DNA of 64,000 bases from the NCBI RefSeq assembly GCF_013394595.1, contig NZ_CP053348.1:3568501-3632500 (forward strand). The letters are read 5' to 3'. Under the pieces are notes generated by a model. The model saw nothing but the letters and a program-made list of their open reading frames with translations, did no database searches and had not been told where the DNA came from. Positions 17,348 to 26,580 of the stretch are shown one piece after another; within the stretch, counting starts at the first letter, position 1; every line of letters begins with the position of its first letter. This DNA comes from Winogradskyella forsetii. GTDB taxonomy: Bacteria; Bacteroidota; Bacteroidia; Flavobacteriales; Flavobacteriaceae. A program made the translations under genes and the position numbers.

Positions 17348-18850
17348 TTAGGATTGTGGAATAATAATGGTCTGTATAGCTTGTGCGTTAATTTTAATAG
17401 TTTCGAGTTTATCATTAAGGTTTAAAGTAAAACTCTTTTCGTTATTACCTTCATTGAACAATACTACTGCAATTGAACCGTCAGGATTTTCTGCTGCTGT
17501 GACCTGCAATTCGGTATCAGGATTTTCGACTCCTATCACCTCTGCTCCTGGTCTTATATATTTGCTAAAATGTGCCATAGTATAGTACAATGGTGTAAAG
17601 TAAACCTCATCATTTTCTGGATCTACAATCACTGGAGCCACGCACCAATTTTCAAACCAATTTGGGCCACCTTGCCTATTGAGTACCATATTCCAATCTA
17701 CCCAACCATCTACCCAATTGTTTAGACATCCAATTATATCTCTTGCATATCTATTTACTGGAGCATATTTAGGATGTAAATGCTTTTCCTCTGCGGAAGC
17801 CCAATCCCAGCCCCAATCTGTAGCTTCTTTTTTCCAATACCAGGCATCATCTTGCCATTTGGGAATTTCTGAATCTACGCAACCTTCGGTTTCGATTAAA
17901 TATTTGTTTGGTGCTTTATGATGAGCATACTGTAATTCCTTCGGGAAAAAATCGTATGTACTCTCATACCAATGTATGGCTAATCCATCAAAATATTTTG
18001 AAGACGCTTCATCTTTATACATTTCATCCACCCATTCTTGTATTCCTTTTCTATTTTGATCGTAGCCTAGAATATTTACTTTACCATATCCATCAGCTTC
18101 TAATTTTGGGCCTAAATGATTTTGAACAAATTCAGTCTCTTCTTCTGGATTAAAATGCATGCTTTCCCAATTATTACCATTTCCGTGTGGCTCATTAACC
18201 GGAGTTAAACCCCAAATATCAATACCTTCAGCTTTATAGGCATTGAGATATTTAGAAAAGTAAAGTGCAAATGCATCATAATATTTTGGCAATAATTTTC
18301 CACCGACATATTCATTGTTGTCTTTCATCCATGGTGGCGCTGTCCATGGTGATGCAATTATTTTGAAACCATTTTTGGAAATCACCATCGCTTCTTTAAT
18401 CATTGGAATTAAATCATCACGATCCTCTTCTACGCTGAAACTTTCCAATGACATATCCTCTGCAACTGGTGCATAAGTATAATTATTCAACGAAAAGTCG
18501 CAAGAAGCGATATGTGTTCTGGTTAATGAATAGCGTGCACCTTCATCAGCAAAATATGCTTGAAGAATGGTATCTCGGTTCTTTTTACTCAACTTGTTTA
18601 ATAAATAAGCTGAAGACTCTGTAAATGAACCACCAAAACCTGTTATGGTTTGAAATTTCTGTTCTGGCAGTATTTTGATGACTGCTGAAGAATCTACCTG
18701 TGAATATTCTGTGATTCTTGTCAGTTTATTACCGCTTTCTGAAGTTTCATAAATTTCAACTTCTAAGCTTTTGCTTTCTTTCTTATCGGAACTACAACTC
18801 ATTACTGTTAAAATTAAGAGTGGTAATATGCTATATCTTGACGTTTTCAT
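17348..18850 (-). CDS. GH30 glucan hydrolase lipoprotein
   Basis: The 500-residue protein has a lipoprotein signal with Cys19 (LILTVMSCSSDKK). GH30 motifs follow in order: FQTITGFGGSFTESSAYLLN, ASPWTAPPWMKDN, GLTPVNEPHGN with the acid/base Glu220, and YLIETEGCVD with the probable nucleophile Glu322. The final 80 residues are the usual beta-sandwich (PDGSIAVVLFNEGNNEKSF). In laminarin loci GH30 members typically remove beta-1,6-linked glucose branches, so the enzyme would debranch imported or surface-bound laminarin; other GH30 activities cannot be ruled out. It is a member of the 23599-14024 operon with 12-base spacing to the gene before it. Confidence 0.92.
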   Translation of the reverse strand: MKTSRYSILPLLILTVMSCSSDKKESKSLEVEIYETSESGNKLTRITEYSQVDSSAVIKILPEQKFQTITGFGGSFTESSAYLLNKLSKKNRDTILQAYFADEGARYSLTRTHIASCDFSLNNYTYAPVAEDMSLESFSVEEDRDDLIPMIKEAMVISKNGFKIIASPWTAPPWMKDNNEYVGGKLLPKYYDAFALYFSKYLNAYKAEGIDIWGLTPVNEPHGNGNNWESMHFNPEEETEFVQNHLGPKLEADGYGKVNILGYDQNRKGIQEWVDEMYKDEASSKYFDGLAIHWYESTYDFFPKELQYAHHKAPNKYLIETEGCVDSEIPKWQDDAWYWKKEATDWGWDWASAEEKHLHPKYAPVNRYARDIIGCLNNWVDGWVDWNMVLNRQGGPNWFENWCVAPVIVDPENDEVYFTPLYYTMAHFSKYIRPGAEVIGVENPDTELQVTAAENPDGSIAVVLFNEGNNEKSFTLNLNDKLETIKINAQAIQTIIIPQS

Positions 18851-18862
18851 ATTTTGATTTTG

Positions 18863-20146
18863 CTAATCTTTAGGGTAATTAGTGTTTGGCACTAAAACGT
18901 CTTTCATTAATGCTTCCAAATTACCATTGTATGTTTTAGTGATCGGTTTTCCATCTCTGTTCAATCCATCAAAAACACCCTCGTCCACTAAATTCCAAAT
19001 TGGATATTTAGCTTCGCTTTTAAGGTTAATTAAACCAAAATGATTCTCAGAACCTAAAGGATTCTGTGCATCTTTCCATTGTTCATCAAAAGCTTCAAAA
19101 TAGAAACATGAAATATTTGCTTTGTTGGTCCACTCACGCATGTGTTGGTGATATAGCCCTTGCTTATATTCGTCTGTGGCTCTAGAACCATTTTTGCCGT
19201 AATGACCATTGGATACTGAAGCCCAACCAGTTTCACCTATATGAATGGGTTTATTGACACCAATACTTTTCATATAGTTTGAAACACTATCGTATTGCCT
19301 TTGAGCAAAATCTAAAGCTCTTAACATGGCTGCATCGACCTTTTCTTTTTTGGATAAATGCTCTTCGTTTTCTGGTACTTTCCAAAAATCTGAATTATAA
19401 TGCGATTGATGATAGGGATAGGTATGCATGGAAATATAATCAACAGCATTAGCTATTTTTTGTAAATCTTCAGTGTGATACATTGGATCTCCTCCTCCCC
19501 AAGACGAAAAATCGTCTGAGCTTGTAATCCATAAATCTTTAGATAATTCTCCAGATGTCTTCAAATCTTGAAGATGGTTCACCCATTTTAAAATAATCCA
19601 TGGTTCTACATAATAACTGGTTGCCCACTTGACCATGGCTTCATTTCCTACGGCAAGAATTTTTACAATATCAGGAAATTGATTTGCTAATTCAACTGCA
19701 GTATTTACCTCAACAGCATTTCTTTCACTTTCAGCATTATGATTTGGTTCGCCCTTGGAAAAATCGAAGGCATTTTCACAATCAATCCAAATACCTAACA
19801 TCACATACATTTGGAACTCTGCATCTTCATTTTTTAGTTCTGTGATGGCTTTCAGCAAATTTTCCGCCTGTGCAAAGTGGACATTATAAGTTCTCAAAAC
19901 CTTTATTCCCATAGCACTAAGGATTTTCATATCCTCTTTTAACTCTGGAATTGTAGGTTGAACTTCCCTTTGTTTTTCGCGATAACCTCCATAAGAAATC
20001 GCCAAATACTCTGGGTTTCCTAATATATCTTTAGCTGTCACTTCTTTTTTTGTTTGATTTTCAGACATTTTGTCTTTTTTATTTTCATTGCAAGACATCA
20101 TAAATACGGCTACAAACACAGAAAATATGATCGATTTTAATTTCAT
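18863..20146 (-). CDS. GH17 family glucan hydrolase lipoprotein
   Basis: The 427-residue protein has a lipoprotein signal with Cys19 (FVAVFMMSCNENKK). The catalytic domain shows AISYGGYREKQREVQPT, IVKILAVGNEAMVKWATSYY (acid/base Glu169), VDYISMHTYPYHQ and PIHIGETGWASVSNG (nucleophile Glu305). It is more distant from the two GH17 domains encoded downstream, with longer loops. As a lipoprotein it should act in the periplasm or at the surface on beta-1,3-glucan oligomers. It sits between the phosphorylase-like gene and GH30 with 12-base gaps on both sides, so it is co-transcribed. Confidence 0.88.
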   Translation of the reverse strand: MKLKSIIFSVFVAVFMMSCNENKKDKMSENQTKKEVTAKDILGNPEYLAISYGGYREKQREVQPTIPELKEDMKILSAMGIKVLRTYNVHFAQAENLLKAITELKNEDAEFQMYVMLGIWIDCENAFDFSKGEPNHNAESERNAVEVNTAVELANQFPDIVKILAVGNEAMVKWATSYYVEPWIILKWVNHLQDLKTSGELSKDLWITSSDDFSSWGGGDPMYHTEDLQKIANAVDYISMHTYPYHQSHYNSDFWKVPENEEHLSKKEKVDAAMLRALDFAQRQYDSVSNYMKSIGVNKPIHIGETGWASVSNGHYGKNGSRATDEYKQGLYHQHMREWTNKANISCFYFEAFDEQWKDAQNPLGSENHFGLINLKSEAKYPIWNLVDEGVFDGLNRDGKPITKTYNGNLEALMKDVLVPNTNYPKD

Positions 20147-20158
20147 TGTCTTACGTTT

Positions 20159-23100
20159 TTATTTTAAATAGTTTGAATTAATGTTCGCCGTAATTTTAGT
20201 CACTTCACCTGTTCTCATAAAAATTTGATGACTTGTTGTCTCATCAATTACTAAACCATCAACTGTTTTAGTGCTACCATCTTTAAAAGAAATCTCTAAA
20301 CTATCGCGTTCTGAAATGTGATATACAATTGGCACTTGGCAATATGTAAATCCTAATGATGCTTTTGCCATTTGAATGGTCTTTCTTTCTTTGAAAACAT
20401 TGATATAGTTGAAACTTACAGGTTTATTAAAAAACTCTTCCTTTCTTAAAAGACATGGATTGAAAGTGAGCTTTCCTTCAGAAACAAACACTCCTAATTC
20501 GCCAAAACGACTTAAAATATCTTCCTTTACTTGTCCTGTCATTCCCGGTTGTTGCGCACCTTTGCCTCCTGGTGTATGAGAATATGGATCTGTTGGGAAT
20601 GCTCCATATAATTCTGGCGACTTGTGGACGCCTATACCTTCGTTTATTTCGTAAAAATGTTCTAATAATTGACCAACCAAAACGTCATCTTCGCCATCAT
20701 TAACTGCTTTTAAACAACACTCTTGAACTGCCAATAATAACTTAGAAACCATGTGCCAATAAATAGAACCCAGTCCTTCATAGCCATAAAAAGTACCCGA
20801 TCTACCCGTAAACGCTTTGTGATTAAAGACGCCTTCAAAAGCTTGCAGTACTTTTTGCGAATCTGATTCTACGAGCGACTTATATTTTGTTTTAGAAAGC
20901 TTATCTAAAGCCACTTTAACATCACTTGCGTTTTTGAAGTTTCCATTAAAATGGTACTCACCATTCACATCCTTTTCGAGGATTTGAGCATTTCCATCTT
21001 TTACTAACTGTTGCATTAACTGTGATGAATGCACGGCATCTTCGGCAATTGTGTTTCTATCTAAGAATCCTTTTAATTCTTTATTCGGATACAATATATA
21101 ACTATATTGATCTTCCCTAAAAAGTTTGCTTTGCTTTAAGGCATTTAAAACCTGTAGTGTTTCTTTAGCATTTAAATATCCAGAACTTAAGACGGCAACT
21201 TGTCCTTCAAGCATTTCACTTAAATAAGAAATGGAAACTGAACTCTCATTTACAGTGACTAAATTGTAGGCATGATATAAATTATCTGAGCGTTTGTTTG
21301 CTCTAATAGAATGTTCCAAAAAGGCTTTACTAATACTTATAAAATCTTTCAACTTAGTCATTGAAAGTGTTGACTTTCGTCCTGAAAACGCATGGTTATA
21401 AATGTGGGTTCGATAAGTACTACCGGCTTTTCCTAAGCTATCTAATATTATTTTTTTATCAGAGTCATTAATTGATCCTGATAATAAGTTTTTGTTGTTT
21501 TGAAAGGTTTCTAGTACGCTATTGAAAAATTCAAACATTTCATTTGAAATGTCTACCTCATTAATAGTTGTTGATTCTAGCAACTCTTCAAAGAAATTAA
21601 AAAATCGTCGTAGGTAGTATAGTGTTACCATGGACACGCCATTACCAACTAAGGCATTGTTGGCATCATTCCATTCTGGACGTTGTGTATTCATCCAAAT
21701 TCCACCTTCAGGAATAAAGTTGGATAGTTTTGCTAATGACGTTGCTAATATTTTTTCAATAAAATTTGCCTTAATGATGAATCTATTTTCATCTCTAAGT
21801 AGCGCTCCATCTGCTCCTAACTGTTCGCGCTCTTGATTAATTTTGTGGTCTAAAGCATCATCAAAAACAATAGTGTCTTTAGGGTTTTTTAGTAAGTCTC
21901 CGTATGGTTTTATTTTATAAGGCACATTGGCATAGACAAATAAGTCTTTTTCAAAGAAACTCTCTAATTTACCAGGTTGATGATTTTGGATAAACTCTAA
22001 AAACTTAAGCAAGTAAATAATTTGATGATCGCCCCAATATCCGATATAAGACCACGGATCGTCTGGTTCAATAGTTTCCCAATCAAAACCATCTTTTGTA
22101 ACTCTGTACGGGTTATAACCATCAAAAGTAGTAGCGTTTAAGAATTTATGAATCATACTCTCAATAAACTCTGGATAAGAATGTGCTAGGGCTTCCCAGT
22201 TTTGAAAGATATCTCTCCAATTGCCTTCATAGTCTAAAATTTTAGAGCCGTCTATTTCGCTTCTTGTATTAATTGAGAATTTGTTCCAAGGACGACTTGG
22301 ATCACCATGACGACGACTAAATTTTAATGGCATATACTCTAAACAAAGACGTCTAAAGTTTTTATCGTCACTGTTGTATGCTATTTTTTTGATGTCCGAT
22401 AAAGAAAATACCTCTGGAAGTTTCGCTAAAATCGGTTCTGAAGTTCTTGCTACTTTCTTATTTGCATTTTCGAGATAATTAGTGAAATCCCATTTTTCAA
22501 TTTTATAGTTATCGTCAAAAATTCCACCACGCATTATATTAAACAAGGTATTAGCGAAATGACGTGTATCCCTTAAGCTATCACCAGTAACTTGAATAGC
22601 ATCTGATGCAGCATTTAACTCTATGAGGTTTTCGGTGCCCTTATTTACATTTTCAATAACTTTTTTTGCTAAGGATTCATCCTCTCTTATTTGCTTTGTT
22701 AATAAAGCGATGTCAGAATGGTTTTGATTCACATTTGTAACAAACATCCATTCTTTAGAAGCGTCTGGAGCTAATTCAATTTGTGCAGAAATAAAATAAG
22801 CGCCTTTTTCTGCTTTGACATCAACTTCTTCAGTAACAGATTTACCTGCTCTAAAGTTATTTAATTGCAACGAAGACACTAAATGCTTTGGGTTTTCTAT
22901 ACCTAAAGACCAAACAACATTTGCTTTTAAAGCTTCACTAGCTTCAGCTTTATCCACAAGTATTGCGCTAAGTGCGTAGATTCCGAGCCCTGAAGATTTA
23001 TCTAATTCATTACGCTTATAGGCATCTACCAAATTACTAGATTGATTTTGTATATAGCTACCAATACCAGCAGGCACAATATTTTGAATACCATCCAAAA

Positions 23101-23599
23101 ATGTTATACTCACGGATTCTTTAGACGTGTTAATTAAAGTGGAGGTTTTTACAAAACCATATTTGTTACTAGAACTCCATTGGTACCTAAATGTCAATTC
23201 TAAATCGTGATTGATTTCTTCGAATATAATCTTATTACCAAACCTGTTTTTGTACAAATTTTGAGTTATTTTATAACCGCCAATTGGTCTTATAGCTAAT
23301 GGCTCCCAAATGAACTCTTTTTCATTCTTTTGGATTTGAAAGATTGATTTATTACCTGTTATATCAGCAGACTCTGTAATTTTATCATCTGTATAGTATG
23401 GAAATAGAGCAAATTCTGAATTTTTACGTCCTGCAGTTAATCCTCCATTACTGGATATAAACATCCAATGATTAGAATCACTTACGATACTCATAAAAAA
23501 CGGACGCATTTCATTACTATTTCTAATTTTAAAATAGGTCTCTTTATCTATAGTTATCTGTTCTAATTTAACGTCTCGATCTAGTCTTGTGCTTTTCAA
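20159..23599 (-). CDS. Probable GH149-type beta-1,3-glucan phosphorylase
   Basis: The 1146-residue protein has no signal peptide or membrane helix. The N-terminal third is a beta-sandwich like that of GH94-type phosphorylases (RPFFMSIVSDSNHWMFISS, GGLTAGRKNSEFALFPYYT). The middle is helical barrel with HGDPSRPWNKFSI, LDYEGNWRDIFQNWEALA and WSYIGYWGDHQIIYL (about 431-530). Length and context fit GH149, which splits beta-1,3-glucan oligomers with phosphate to give glucose-1-phosphate; I assign this by pattern and neighbourhood, not by a search. Cytoplasmic placement fits the transporter in the same operon. The start codon is TTG at 23599-23597, with an in-frame stop a few codons upstream; ATG at codon 31 is an alternative. 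Confidence 0.72.
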   Translation of the reverse strand: MKSTRLDRDVKLEQITIDKETYFKIRNSNEMRPFFMSIVSDSNHWMFISSNGGLTAGRKNSEFALFPYYTDDKITESADITGNKSIFQIQKNEKEFIWEPLAIRPIGGYKITQNLYKNRFGNKIIFEEINHDLELTFRYQWSSSNKYGFVKTSTLINTSKESVSITFLDGIQNIVPAGIGSYIQNQSSNLVDAYKRNELDKSSGLGIYALSAILVDKAEASEALKANVVWSLGIENPKHLVSSLQLNNFRAGKSVTEEVDVKAEKGAYFISAQIELAPDASKEWMFVTNVNQNHSDIALLTKQIREDESLAKKVIENVNKGTENLIELNAASDAIQVTGDSLRDTRHFANTLFNIMRGGIFDDNYKIEKWDFTNYLENANKKVARTSEPILAKLPEVFSLSDIKKIAYNSDDKNFRRLCLEYMPLKFSRRHGDPSRPWNKFSINTRSEIDGSKILDYEGNWRDIFQNWEALAHSYPEFIESMIHKFLNATTFDGYNPYRVTKDGFDWETIEPDDPWSYIGYWGDHQIIYLLKFLEFIQNHQPGKLESFFEKDLFVYANVPYKIKPYGDLLKNPKDTIVFDDALDHKINQEREQLGADGALLRDENRFIIKANFIEKILATSLAKLSNFIPEGGIWMNTQRPEWNDANNALVGNGVSMVTLYYLRRFFNFFEELLESTTINEVDISNEMFEFFNSVLETFQNNKNLLSGSINDSDKKIILDSLGKAGSTYRTHIYNHAFSGRKSTLSMTKLKDFISISKAFLEHSIRANKRSDNLYHAYNLVTVNESSVSISYLSEMLEGQVAVLSSGYLNAKETLQVLNALKQSKLFREDQYSYILYPNKELKGFLDRNTIAEDAVHSSQLMQQLVKDGNAQILEKDVNGEYHFNGNFKNASDVKVALDKLSKTKYKSLVESDSQKVLQAFEGVFNHKAFTGRSGTFYGYEGLGSIYWHMVSKLLLAVQECCLKAVNDGEDDVLVGQLLEHFYEINEGIGVHKSPELYGAFPTDPYSHTPGGKGAQQPGMTGQVKEDILSRFGELGVFVSEGKLTFNPCLLRKEEFFNKPVSFNYINVFKERKTIQMAKASLGFTYCQVPIVYHISERDSLEISFKDGSTKTVDGLVIDETTSHQIFMRTGEVTKITANINSNYLK

Positions 23600-23642
23600 A
23601 GTATAATATTGGTTGTTTATTTATAATTCACTTCGTTGTGAT

Positions 23643-23674
23643 AAAAAAACCGAGATAAACTCTCGGTTTTTTTT
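23643..23674 (-). terminator. Terminator after the GH16 gene
   Basis: AAAAAAACCGAGA (23643-23655) pairs with TCTCGGTTTTTTT across the loop TAAAC, with T runs on both strands. It lies 17 bases past the GH16 stop, separating the GH-A-barrel/lipoprotein/GH16 unit from the phosphorylase operon. Confidence 0.9.
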
Positions 23675-23690
23675 ATGATTTTAATCTCAA

Positions 23691-24575
23691 TTAATCTGCT
23701 GAATATACTCTTACATAATCTACTAGCATTTCTTGAGGAAATACGGTTTGATTTGTTGGTGAGCCCACATAGTTGCCACCAACAGCGACGTTCATTATGA
23801 TAAAGAATTCATCATTAAAAACCCATTCGCCTGGAACATCGGCAGGTGTAAGTGTATTGTAAAGCTTATCATCGACGTAAAAGTTGATATAGTCGGCAGT
23901 CCATTCGATACCAAAAACATGGAAACCTGTATCGAAACGATCACCATCAAGCTCAAATGCTTTGGTAATTGACTCACCAGCCGAATAACCTGGTCCGTGC
24001 AATGTTCCGTTTATTAATGTCGGTTCTTGTCCGCGATTTTCCATTATATCGATTTCACCTCTCTGAGGCCAAGAAACAGTTCCATTATCATCGTCACCTA
24101 ACAACCAAAACGCTGGCCAAAGCCCTTGTCCCCAAGGCAATTGGATTCTTGCCTCAAAACGTCCGTATTGTTGTTGAAATTTACCTTTGGTCAAAAGTCT
24201 AGCAGACGTAAAGTTTGATCCTTCAAAAGATTCGCGACGTGCCGTTATAACTAACATATCATCTCTTACTTCTACATTTTCAGTGCGATCGGTGTAATAT
24301 TGAAGTTCATTATTTCCCCAACCATTATCACCATTGCCTATATTATAATCCCAAATTGTAGGATCTGGTGCTCCATTGACCTTAAACTCATCAGACATAG
24401 TTAAATTATTGAAATTTGTGACCGTCTGTGTTTCATCTGTTGAGCATCCATACATCACTAAAAGTGACATTACTAAAAGGCAACATATTGATAAGGATAA
24501 TTTAAACTTCATTGCTATAGATACGTTATCTTCTTTTGTTTTTGATTCCATTTTATTTTTATTTATCTGATTCAT
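23691..24575 (-). CDS. GH16 beta-1,3-glucanase (laminarinase-type) lipoprotein
   Basis: The product is 294 residues from the first ATG. A start at 24512 (codon 22, MKFKLSLSICCLLVMSLL) gives a standard lipoprotein signal ending in YGCST and is preferred; the extra 21 residues would be an odd polar leader. The domain has WDYNIGNGDNGWGNNELQYY, FQQQYGRFEARIQLPWGQGL and WPAFWLLG. It also has the catalytic GEIDIMEN, with Glu174 as nucleophile, Asp176, and Glu179 as acid/base, numbered from the first ATG. This EIDIME form is typical of the laminarinase branch of GH16, which makes internal cuts in beta-1,3-glucan. It is the last gene of the unit beginning at 29748, followed by a strong terminator. 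Confidence 0.93.
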   Translation of the reverse strand: MNQINKNKMESKTKEDNVSIAMKFKLSLSICCLLVMSLLVMYGCSTDETQTVTNFNNLTMSDEFKVNGAPDPTIWDYNIGNGDNGWGNNELQYYTDRTENVEVRDDMLVITARRESFEGSNFTSARLLTKGKFQQQYGRFEARIQLPWGQGLWPAFWLLGDDDNGTVSWPQRGEIDIMENRGQEPTLINGTLHGPGYSAGESITKAFELDGDRFDTGFHVFGIEWTADYINFYVDDKLYNTLTPADVPGEWVFNDEFFIIMNVAVGGNYVGSPTNQTVFPQEMLVDYVRVYSAD

Positions 24576-24604
24576 AGTTTTTTTATACTCTTCTGATTAA
24601 TGAT

Positions 24605-26575
24605 TTAATTATAAAAGTATAGGTTATCTATAAAGAGTGTTCCTTCAGGTGCATTAACTAAGATAATCTGTGCTAAATTTTGAGTGCTGGCTAGACCTAG
24701 GAAATCAGATAAAGCAATATCATAAGCCACCCATTGATTTGTTGCCGTTGCCCCCAAATTAATTTCGTGTTCGGTATCATCACCGCCACCAAATGCACCA
24801 TCTGCACCAAAGTCTACTAACTTAATTTTAAATTCATTTGCATCTGGAGACCAAAGGTCTAAATGTAATGTTGTTGTAGCTGAGGCATCAATAATATTTG
24901 GCCCAAGAAATTCTAAGCCTGTAAAATTGAGGTTGCTATATCTTAAAACATCATTAGATGCTATGTTTTGCACAGCTAGTACTGAGCCGCTGTCAAAATT
25001 ATTAAGACCATCATTAACAACATCTGTGTAAGCATCACTAAATACTGAAATGACATTATTTGCCACTTCATCTTCAGTTGGCGCTTCAGGAGCATCTGTT
25101 GGGCCAACAACTACAGTTGGCTCTTTATAGAAATAAACATTGTCTACGTAAAAGTTACTTAATGAAGATCCATTTATATTTTCATAAATAATTAATCCAA
25201 TGTTACTTTTATTCGCTAATGTTAAAGGAACATCTACAGTAACCCATGAATTCGCACTGACTTGAGAGGCATTGACAAAAATTTGTTGTCTTGTATCGTC
25301 TCCACCGTTATCTACTTGGTTTGGCCCCCAATCTTCAATTGAAATTAAAAAATCAAAATTTGAAGGAACAGTGCCAGGAATATAGAGGTTCATGTGAAAA
25401 TGTGTCATTTCACTTGCATCTAATGTTGGATTTCCCATTGCTGTACCAACATAGTTGAAATTCGTATAATTTAAAATATTGTCTCCATTCACTACAAAAT
25501 CAGCAGATCCGGTCGTTGAACCTGGAGTCCAAAACCCATTATAATAATCTACAGGTACATTCGTATAATAGTCACTAAAAACAGACAATACATCATTTGC
25601 ATCCCTTGTTTGAACTGGAGCAAACGAAAATTCACCTAATGAATTAATAATCAATGAACCATCTGCGTCAATACCACCTTCTATTTCATTAGTGGTGCTA
25701 TTGAGTGTACCACCTAAGTTAGCTGTAATAACACTTGTCCCTGGACCTATTATTGAAACATTACCAACATCATCAACTTGTGCAACACTGAGGTCTGATG
25801 ATCTAAATACAAAATAACCTGGTGCACACTCAACAGTTCTGTCAATACCAGAAGCTAAATTAAATGTTTGTGTTAATCCTGTTACTGGAAGTGTAACTCC
25901 TGTAAATGTATCTGTAACAATATCTTCACCATTTTGAATTGCGGGTCTTGGTTGTGCTACAGTTCCTAGTTTTTCAAATTTAATGTCATCTAACCAAAGT
26001 ATATACCCTGAACCTCCTGTTGCCAAAGTACCGGCAGCATACCATAAAAGACCTCGTTCATTGGTTAATTTAGAGGGGTCAGGAATAGGAATTGTATACT
26101 TAGCCCAATTAGTGCCAATGTTTAAGGCATTTACAGTAGCTTGATACTTATCTTCTATAAAATCAACACCAAAACCGACTTGATCAATAGTTACGCCACT
26201 TGAAGCTTTTGCCCAAAATGTTAAGGCATCAAAGTTAGTTAAGTCTCTACCAGGACCATCAACTCGTAATATAGCACCGGCATAATTACCTGTAATATCA
26301 CTTGCATTTGGAACATCAATTCTATAAGATGACGAACTTTCGTAACCCTCATTATTGTCTACTGAAAATGCATCAGGTTTAGAGTCTGCAAATGGAAAGT
26401 AAAAATCTGTACCCATACCAACAAAATTGTCTGTAAAAACATCACCAACATTAGAGAATTCAGCTGGTACAGCCTCGTCTGTTAGATCTCTTTCACAACC
26501 TAATGTCAAGGTTAAAATCAACCCAAACACAAATGCTTTTCTTAAATTAATTAATCTATTATTTTTCATTTTCAT
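24605..26575 (-). CDS. Multidomain surface lipoprotein, probable glucan-binding
   Basis: The 656-residue protein has a lipoprotein signal (FVFGLILTLTLGCERD). The first part (about 40-215) is a beta-sandwich with AILRVDGPGRDLTNFDALTF and ILWLDDIKFEKLG. A bacterial-Ig-like segment (about 225-320) includes DVGNVSIIGPGTSVITANLG. Two copies of the VISVFSDAYTDV-type module follow (about 320-482 and 495-656), each ending in a YVDNVYFYK or FIDNLYFYN strand. No catalytic residues were seen. It lies between the GH-A-barrel gene and GH16, so a role in holding glucan on the cell surface for these enzymes is likely. The repeated module also occurs in the proteins at 12158 and 30961. Confidence 0.78.
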   Translation of the reverse strand: MKMKNNRLINLRKAFVFGLILTLTLGCERDLTDEAVPAEFSNVGDVFTDNFVGMGTDFYFPFADSKPDAFSVDNNEGYESSSSYRIDVPNASDITGNYAGAILRVDGPGRDLTNFDALTFWAKASSGVTIDQVGFGVDFIEDKYQATVNALNIGTNWAKYTIPIPDPSKLTNERGLLWYAAGTLATGGSGYILWLDDIKFEKLGTVAQPRPAIQNGEDIVTDTFTGVTLPVTGLTQTFNLASGIDRTVECAPGYFVFRSSDLSVAQVDDVGNVSIIGPGTSVITANLGGTLNSTTNEIEGGIDADGSLIINSLGEFSFAPVQTRDANDVLSVFSDYYTNVPVDYYNGFWTPGSTTGSADFVVNGDNILNYTNFNYVGTAMGNPTLDASEMTHFHMNLYIPGTVPSNFDFLISIEDWGPNQVDNGGDDTRQQIFVNASQVSANSWVTVDVPLTLANKSNIGLIIYENINGSSLSNFYVDNVYFYKEPTVVVGPTDAPEAPTEDEVANNVISVFSDAYTDVVNDGLNNFDSGSVLAVQNIASNDVLRYSNLNFTGLEFLGPNIIDASATTTLHLDLWSPDANEFKIKLVDFGADGAFGGGDDTEHEINLGATATNQWVAYDIALSDFLGLASTQNLAQIILVNAPEGTLFIDNLYFYN

Positions 26576-26580
26576 TTTTT

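Noticed and set aside
23597..23607. TACTTTG before the phosphorylase gene as a -7 promoter box
   Set aside because: The spacing within the box is off by one base and it overlaps the predicted start codon; there is no -33 element.
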